A stretch of 10,987 nucleotides of DNA from an uncultured Eubacteriales bacterium (GTDB taxonomy: Bacteria > Bacillota > Clostridia > Lachnospirales > CAG-274). The position numbers and the translations under genes are program-made. The stretch is from assembly GCA_902495025.1 (NCBI GenBank), contig CABUWB010000036.1, positions 1 through 10,987 of the forward strand, in the 5' to 3' direction. The notes under the pieces were generated by a model. It was not told where the DNA came from. It was given only the letters and a program-made list of their open reading frames with translations, and searched no databases. Positions 5,872 to 10,987 of the stretch are shown piece by piece (position 1 is the first letter of the stretch; every line of letters starts with the position of its first letter).

Positions 5872-8220
5872 TTAAAAAATGTATTCTTCAAGCTCACTGC
5901 TAAGCCCCGTATCCTTATTGTAAAACCCTTTTGAGAGTATATATATACTGCCGTCCATACAGGATAACAGAGCCTTTCTGCTTTTAAGCTCGTTTAAATA
6001 TTTATCTGTTCTGTATACATTTACAGTATATCTCTGCAAACCCTTAAGCAGCCCCTTTATTTCGGACATATTATGTGTATTTTTAAGCTGCTCCAGCTTT
6101 TGTTCACCCTCTCCGTAGGGTACAATTATGCCTATGGTATTGCTGTCAATTACATTAAAGCTGTCACCTGCAAGCCTGTAGGACTGCGACAGCAATGTAC
6201 CGTTTTCCTTTTTTCTTATGGCATTTATCTTTTTATTATCAGACAGCAGGCTGAATAAGTCAGTATGCAATGGCTCATTTATTGTATAGCTCATTTCATT
6301 TATGCGGTCGAAAAAGTAGATATTGTAATATTGTTTTATTGCCTCATCGCTTAGCAGATAATCCTTACCCGAATGCTCATAACTATTTTTATACTTCAGC
6401 AGCAGCGACCACATACATTTCTGCCCCTCTTTAATATCCTCAAGAGAGCCAAGGTTTTCCTCCGCATAATTTATAATATACACGCTCCTTATCTCTGTTT
6501 TTCCATGCCTGTTGCACCTTCCTCCTGCCTGTATTATGCTGTCAAGCCCTGCCAGTGACCTTGTTACGTTTTCAAATGATATATCAACGCCTGCCTCAAT
6601 AAGCTGGGTGCTGACGCATATAAGCCTTTCACCGCCATTTATTTCAGATTTTATTACATCCAGAATATCATTCCTGTGCTGAGGACACATATATGTAGTA
6701 AGCTGATATATTTTATAAACTGTATTTCTGCCTTTCAGCTCCTCGCAAAGCTTTCTTACTGCACCCTTGGTGTTAAGGATAACCAGCATATTGTTATTTG
6801 TTTTTTCAAGAACAAAGTCCGCAAGCTCAGATGTGGTATATTTTTCCATTTTTGTGCAGTCATTTATTCTTACACGTCTGAAGCCGTCTGTTATTTTATC
6901 CGTAACATTTATCATATTTTGCGGTGTACCATATAATATTTTTCTTTTTGCCTTATTTAGCAGAGGCTGCGTGGCAGAGCACAATATAATTGTTGCGTTG
7001 CAGACATAAGCCAGAAAGTCTGCCATTACATTAAACATTTCGATTACCTTTACAGGCAAATTCTGAATTTCATCAATTATTATCACACTGTCGGCAAGCC
7101 TGTTAAATCTCCGCACACTTGCAGTATCTGCAGCAAACAAGGTTTCAAGAAGTCTGACCATTGACGTAAGTATAACGGGGCTTGTCCAGCCATCGCTTAA
7201 ATATCTGTAGACACTCTGTTCATTTTCATCATCAATTACAATATTGGAATGGTGCTCCAGAATATTTTTATCGTCCTTTAAAATTTCTCTTATTTCCTTT
7301 GCGTTTTGTTCTAAAATTGACAAATAGGGCGCCGTATATATAATTCTCCTTTTATTGAACCTTATGCAATGCTCAAGTGCATACCTCAGGCTAGCAAGCG
7401 TTTTACCTCCACCTGTGGGTACAGGCAGGCAGTATATACCTCCCCTGTTTCCTGCAAATTCAAAGCATTCATCTGACATTTGCTTTCTTAGTTTTGAAAT
7501 TTTATCCTCACTCTTAAAAGCCGACAGTCTTTTATTAAGTCTTTCGGTATATGTTTCCCAAAGCTTTTGGCAGTCCTCAACCTCGCTGTAATTTATACCT
7601 GTCATAAACTCTGCCGTATCACATCTGTCAGCGTCTATAAGTACAGATGTGATAAATCTTTGCAGACATCCCAGCATAAAAAATGCCGATTGCTGTCCGT
7701 TGCCTGCTTTTTTGCATATTTCCGATATTTTATTTTTTACGTCCTTTATTTCATTGCAGGCAAGAGTAAATGTACTCTCCAAATCAATGCTTTCAAGCAA
7801 TGTTTTACTATTTTTGATAACCTCATCATATTGTATGTTTTCTTTTTCCACTCTTGCAAGAAATATCTCGCCGCCGTCCTTATCTATAATATCCCTTATG
7901 CCATGGTGTGAAAAAACAGCATTTGCAATAAGCTCCGCCGTAAGCCTGTCTTTTTTATAAAAGTTTTTAAATACAAACTGACCTCCCGCTGTTGAATGGT
8001 CAATTTCACCCCGCCTTACACTGTTTTCACCCTCAAAGGATTTTCTGATATAAGTATCAAACTCCTCTTTATTTTTCCCTAAATCGTGCAGCAGCCCTGC
8101 CTCCATACATACATTGCCTATACCAATTCTCTTGCCCTCTTTACAGCACAATGCGGCTGCATTTTGGGAATGTTCTTCAACCGTCTGCTTCCTGCCGTTA
8201 TTATCAATATGTGCAAGCAT
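5872..8220 (-). CDS. cas3: CRISPR-associated helicase-nuclease Cas3 (HD + SF2 helicase)
   Basis: Cas3 is recruited by Cascade after target recognition, then nicks and unwinds DNA. Numbered from the upstream ATG at 8244, the HD nuclease domain shows H25, H53-D54 (LLHDLGK), H83, H113-H114 and D204. The helicase domain shows Walker A PTGGGKT (276-282), DEIQ (391-394) in place of DEAH, SAT (423-425), motif V VSTQLIEAGVDI and motif VI QAGGRCNRHG (572-581). All motifs are intact. I start at the ATG at 8220 (782 residues, MLAHIDNNG) because GGGGAG (8228-8233) is 7 nt upstream. The ATG at 8244 would add eight residues but has no ribosome binding site. It is the first gene of the operon, and the strong promoter lies about 90 nt upstream. 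Confidence 0.97.
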   Translation of the reverse strand: MLAHIDNNGRKQTVEEHSQNAAALCCKEGKRIGIGNVCMEAGLLHDLGKNKEEFDTYIRKSFEGENSVRRGEIDHSTAGGQFVFKNFYKKDRLTAELIANAVFSHHGIRDIIDKDGGEIFLARVEKENIQYDEVIKNSKTLLESIDLESTFTLACNEIKDVKNKISEICKKAGNGQQSAFFMLGCLQRFITSVLIDADRCDTAEFMTGINYSEVEDCQKLWETYTERLNKRLSAFKSEDKISKLRKQMSDECFEFAGNRGGIYCLPVPTGGGKTLASLRYALEHCIRFNKRRIIYTAPYLSILEQNAKEIREILKDDKNILEHHSNIVIDDENEQSVYRYLSDGWTSPVILTSMVRLLETLFAADTASVRRFNRLADSVIIIDEIQNLPVKVIEMFNVMADFLAYVCNATIILCSATQPLLNKAKRKILYGTPQNMINVTDKITDGFRRVRINDCTKMEKYTTSELADFVLEKTNNNMLVILNTKGAVRKLCEELKGRNTVYKIYQLTTYMCPQHRNDILDVIKSEINGGERLICVSTQLIEAGVDISFENVTRSLAGLDSIIQAGGRCNRHGKTEIRSVYIINYAEENLGSLEDIKEGQKCMWSLLLKYKNSYEHSGKDYLLSDEAIKQYYNIYFFDRINEMSYTINEPLHTDLFSLLSDNKKINAIRKKENGTLLSQSYRLAGDSFNVIDSNTIGIIVPYGEGEQKLEQLKNTHNMSEIKGLLKGLQRYTVNVYRTDKYLNELKSRKALLSCMDGSIYILSKGFYNKDTGLSSELEEYIF

Positions 8221-8227
8221 ATTATCA

Positions 8228-8233
8228 CTCCCC
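8228..8233 (-). promoter_or_regulatory. Ribosome binding site deciding the cas3 start
   Basis: GGGGAG, 7 nt before the ATG at 8220, in the context AAAGGGGAGTGATAAT. No comparable site precedes the ATG at 8244. Confidence 0.75.
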
Positions 8234-8261
8234 TTTGACTTCATACAGTGCTACACAACAT

Positions 8262-8300
8262 TAGTTATTCCAAACAGCAGTATTATAGTTATTAACAGCA
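8262..8300 (-). repeat. Imperfect direct repeat in the cas operon 5' UTR
   Basis: On the minus strand, TGCTGTT followed by AATAACTA occurs twice: contiguous at 8286-8300, and split by TGG at 8262-8279. The copies begin 21 bp apart, about two helical turns. They lie downstream of the expected transcription start and upstream of the cas3 start. It may be a duplicated operator for a regulator or simply a local tandem duplication. The function is unknown. Confidence 0.6.
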
Positions 8301-8317
8301 TTTATAAATCTACTTTA

Positions 8318-8346
8318 ATTATACAATAAAAACCATAATATTTCAA
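8318..8346 (-). promoter_or_regulatory. Sigma-70-type promoter of the cas operon
   Basis: On the minus strand, TTGAAA (8341-8346) and a perfect TATAAT (8318-8323) are separated by exactly 17 bp. An A-rich stretch (AATTAAAAAAGAAG) just upstream of the -35 box resembles an UP element. Transcription should start near 8311, giving a 5' UTR of about 90 nt before cas3. This is the only strong promoter between the terminator and cas3, so it probably drives all seven cas genes and suggests substantial basal expression unless repressed. Confidence 0.8.
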
Positions 8347-8383
8347 CTTCTTTTTTAATTATTACAGCAATTTTTTACATTAC

Positions 8384-8415
8384 AAAAACCGCCCGATATT
8401 TTACGGGCGGTTTTG
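8384..8415 (-). terminator. Rho-independent terminator of the surface protein gene
   Basis: A perfect 11-bp stem (8385-8395 with 8404-8414, core CCGCCCG/CGGGCGG) encloses an 8-nt loop. Read leftward it ends in a T5 tract, about 55 nt after the stop codon at 8469. The arms include A4/T4, so it may also work weakly in the other direction. It insulates the cas promoter from the upstream gene. Confidence 0.88.
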
Positions 8416-8468
8416 TTATACTCACCTGCTGCCATAAAGCTGCGGCAGCTCTTAAAAGCTGAAATATT

Positions 8469-10987
8469 TTATTTCATATAATATGGGCAAAAAGGCTTCA
8501 TATTATCCATACTATCCCACAGCATATAGGTTATTGCATCACCTTCTGTATCGGCATCGGTTACCGTTACAAAATTTGTACCCATATCAAGGCTTATTTC
8601 ATACACATTAAACTCTGTTCCATTTTTTTGTTTTTCTATAAGTACGGCATTTACAGGCTCGGGTGTATATAAAGCCGCCTTATCTCCCAAAACGGAAACA
8701 ATGCTTATATCACTGCACACCTCTGCTGTTGAGCCAAACAGACCTGCATGCGCCTTACCCGTAATATCAAGGGTATATTCCGTATCCGTAAAGGCTGATG
8801 GCACATCGGTTACAATCCACGAGGAATTATCTGCACAGTAAGCCAGCCTGCCGTCAATATTTTTAACATAAATTCCGTCATTTACAAGCGGCGACACCTT
8901 TGCCTTATATACCTCACTAATGTAATCATAGATTACCTCATATTTAACCCCACCATTTTCAGCATCGCACATAAAAATATTTTTTCCGTTGCCCCTGACG
9001 GTCAGCTCATCAACAGATACCTTATCCGATACAGTGTCAACATAGCTGCCGTAAACATTCACTTTGCCGTCAACATCGCACTCTCCGTTAAAGCAGGCTA
9101 TCGAGCCGAACATATCCGTTTTTGCAAAAGAGGTTATTGCACCGCCTCCGCTTGATGAAGCGGCATTGTCACAGAATATGCAATAAACTATAACCGCACT
9201 GCCGCTGTTATTATATACCGCACCGCCGTTAGAGCTGTTTAACATCACATTACAGTTAAGCATATCAAGCTCCGCTCCGCCGTTAAGAGCCACAGCAGCA
9301 CCATAACCCGAGCTATTTTCAGTTAAGGTGCAATCTTTAAGGCTTACACTGCCGCCGTCAGAATACACAGCACCGCCTGCAGCTGCGCTGTTGTTGTTTA
9401 TAAGCGTACAGTTATTAAGATAAACCTGTCCGCCCCTATTTTCAACAGCACCGCCGTATTCCGCACTCTTGCCCGAACGTAAAATAAGGTTGTCAGCCTG
9501 CAGTACACCGTTTTTGCTTACATAAAAAATCTGTGTCTGTCCCAAGCCGTTTATTGCAGTGCTGCCGCTGATTTTCACACTGCTGTCAACGGTTATGGCA
9601 TTATTCAGATATATTGCATATATATCTTCATTTATGGTAATTTTATCCTCGTCCGTACCATACTGCTCAATATACGAAACAGCCTCTCTTAGCGAAATAT
9701 TGCAGTCATACGCATTGACAACATCTTCGTATGTATTTACCACAAACGAGGGCTGCTCATGCACATTAAGTTTGCCAAGATAAGCCTCATCACAGTAATA
9801 ATCACCCTCTGCCACCGCAACTATATCATAGCTGCCCGACAGGTCTTTATTCCATGAGTTAAAGCTGATTATATCCGAGGTGCCGCCATAAGCAGCAGAC
9901 ACATTATCCTTTCTGAAAAGCTCAATTTTTTCATCACCCTGCTTTGCATATACAACAGCATTGCAGGTCAGCTCTCCCGCATCATAGGTTGATATATTCT
10001 TCACTCTGAAAGCAAGCTGCTCTCCGTCTGCAAATTTCTTTTCACCTAAGCCTACATTGGTCAAATCATAGGTATTAGCTTCATCAGCAGCAATGGTAAG
10101 ACCTGCATAGCTTAAGTCAAGCTCATCAGAATACAGATTTATTACAGGTTCGCTGCCGTCAACTGCTTCTATTATTATACGAAATCTGACCTTTTCCCCA
10201 TAAGCCTGTACATCACAGTTTTCGGGCAGTGCCGCCAGAGCGTCTGCACCGCCTTTGGCGCTGTGGTTTATTTCCCATTCATTCCATTTTCCGTCAAGAT
10301 AATGAGAGGATACTATATAAATATTTGTATCGGGACTGTTAAGAATATCCAGTGTATCAAGTCCGCCGTAGGTAAACGTGGCAGCCGCCTTACCGTCTGT
10401 AAATTCACCCAGAGCCGCATTAAAGGTCAGTGCAGATACATCACAGCTCCTGTCCATAACCTTAACATCACTTGTTTTGGTATTGTTATAAAAATATGCC
10501 TCATCTGCTGTCCTTTCGGGGTTTGCCGTAACCGTAAACGTATATTCTCCCACAGGCAGGGTGCCTATGTCAGCAGTTTCGATATTGGCAGATAAAGAGG
10601 TATTATTAGCCTCAATTGCATTATTATAGGTATAGCTGCGGTTGAATATTACACTGTTATCCGCTTTATCAGTTGCCTTTATATTATAATCAAAGCTGTC
10701 ACTGCCTACAAGTCCGACATTTTCAAACCTAGGCACAACATAAATATTGTCCTGTGGTGTAAATACGGAAAACATTCCCGTTTTGTCAAAGCTGTCGTTT
10801 GATATATAAAGCTTCTTCACTGTCAGGTCCGCAGATGTAAATCTGTCAAGCGACGCATTTACATCGGTTTCATATTCAATATCATCACTGTATGGCTTTA
10901 GCAGGAGAAAATCCTCCAAAACGCCTCCATGAAAATCATCAAACCTCCATGCATCATAGCCAAAATCAGTAAAAGGCGACATATTGA
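8469..10987 (-). CDS. Large surface/secreted protein with CARDB-like and beta-helix regions (5'-partial)
   Basis: This is the C-terminal part of a large, probably exported protein. The frame is open to the right edge. The first in-window ATG (10982) has no visible ribosome binding site or signal peptide, so the true start lies outside. Numbering from that ATG (837 residues), about 50-175 looks like a CARDB/Ig-like domain, with similar beta-sandwich regions at about 178-290 and 290-408. Next is a CSLREA-like segment (CNISLREAV, 427-435). It leads into a right-handed beta-helix (about 465-650) with four rungs of 24-26 residues, GGAV starts and a stacked cysteine in each (C525, C551, C577, C601). 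The last 60 residues form a small beta domain ending in MLWDSMDNMKPF, a motif I recall from clostridial extracellular proteins. No LPXTG sorting signal or C-terminal membrane helix is seen. It may be an adhesin or glycan-binding/degrading protein; the substrate is unknown. It is separated from cas3 by a terminator and promoter and is probably unrelated to CRISPR. Confidence 0.85.
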   Translation of the reverse strand, partial: NMSPFTDFGYDAWRFDDFHGGVLEDFLLLKPYSDDIEYETDVNASLDRFTSADLTVKKLYISNDSFDKTGMFSVFTPQDNIYVVPRFENVGLVGSDSFDYNIKATDKADNSVIFNRSYTYNNAIEANNTSLSANIETADIGTLPVGEYTFTVTANPERTADEAYFYNNTKTSDVKVMDRSCDVSALTFNAALGEFTDGKAAATFTYGGLDTLDILNSPDTNIYIVSSHYLDGKWNEWEINHSAKGGADALAALPENCDVQAYGEKVRFRIIIEAVDGSEPVINLYSDELDLSYAGLTIAADEANTYDLTNVGLGEKKFADGEQLAFRVKNISTYDAGELTCNAVVYAKQGDEKIELFRKDNVSAAYGGTSDIISFNSWNKDLSGSYDIVAVAEGDYYCDEAYLGKLNVHEQPSFVVNTYEDVVNAYDCNISLREAVSYIEQYGTDEDKITINEDIYAIYLNNAITVDSSVKISGSTAINGLGQTQIFYVSKNGVLQADNLILRSGKSAEYGGAVENRGGQVYLNNCTLINNNSAAAGGAVYSDGGSVSLKDCTLTENSSGYGAAVALNGGAELDMLNCNVMLNSSNGGAVYNNSGSAVIVYCIFCDNAASSSGGGAITSFAKTDMFGSIACFNGECDVDGKVNVYGSYVDTVSDKVSVDELTVRGNGKNIFMCDAENGGVKYEVIYDYISEVYKAKVSPLVNDGIYVKNIDGRLAYCADNSSWIVTDVPSAFTDTEYTLDITGKAHAGLFGSTAEVCSDISIVSVLGDKAALYTPEPVNAVLIEKQKNGTEFNVYEISLDMGTNFVTVTDADTEGDAITYMLWDSMDNMKPFCPYYMK

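Noticed and set aside
8221..8244. Longer cas3 starting at the ATG at 8244
   Set aside because: There is no ribosome binding site before it, whereas the ATG at 8220 has GGGGAG at 7 nt and gives a typical Cas3 N-terminus.
8428..8449. Second hairpin (GCTGCC/GGCAGC) downstream of the surface gene stop
   Set aside because: The stem is short with a 10-nt loop and no T tract follows. The hairpin at 8384-8415 is the convincing terminator.
10980..10982. ATG as the true start of the surface protein
   Set aside because: The frame is open to the window edge, there is no signal peptide, and only 5 bases are visible upstream. The gene is treated as 5'-partial.

Overview
The window is a nearly complete subtype I-C CRISPR-Cas locus on the minus strand, with the 3' part of a large unrelated surface protein gene on its right. 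The organism looks like an anaerobic member of the Bacillota, most likely Clostridia. This rests on the AT-rich sequence, strong GGAGG ribosome binding sites, frequent GTG/TTG starts, clostridial-looking Cas proteins, and a surface protein with CARDB-like, CSLREA-like and beta-helix regions. No rRNA, tRNA, transposase or phage gene is visible, so the taxon is an inference.

Layout from right to left, which is the direction of transcription. At 8469-10987 is the C-terminal part (at least 837 residues) of a cysteine-containing beta-helix surface protein, open at the right edge, followed by a GC-rich hairpin terminator (8384-8415). A near-consensus promoter (8318-8346) then starts the cas operon, with an untranslated leader of about 90 nt that carries a partial tandem duplication. 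The operon order is cas3, cas5c, cas8c, cas7c, cas4, cas1, cas2 (8220 down to 413). The genes are packed with 4-nt overlaps or gaps of 0-17 nt. After cas2 comes an AT-rich leader (232-412) and the leader end of the CRISPR array (1-231: four identical 32-nt repeats and three spacers). The array probably continues past the left edge.

How the parts work together, from known I-C biology: Cas1, Cas2 and Cas4 acquire PAM-selected spacers and insert them at the leader-side repeat (200-231). Cas5c replaces Cas6 and cuts the repeat hairpin, leaving an 11-nt 5' handle. Cas5c, Cas7c, Cas8c and a small Cas11c subunit form Cascade, and Cas3 (HD nuclease plus helicase) degrades the target. All recognisable catalytic motifs are present, so the system looks intact.

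The most useful additions beyond a plain ORF call are: an internal gene for Cas11c inside cas8c (ATG at 3638 with its own ribosome binding site); corrected starts for cas3 (8220) and cas2 (TTG at 703); a 9-bp perfect inverted repeat in the array leader, 3 bp from the first repeat and overlapping the -10 box; and a 21-bp-period imperfect direct repeat in the cas 5' UTR. I found no new effector module. The system itself is a known subtype, and the possible novelty lies in these regulatory elements and in the surface protein.
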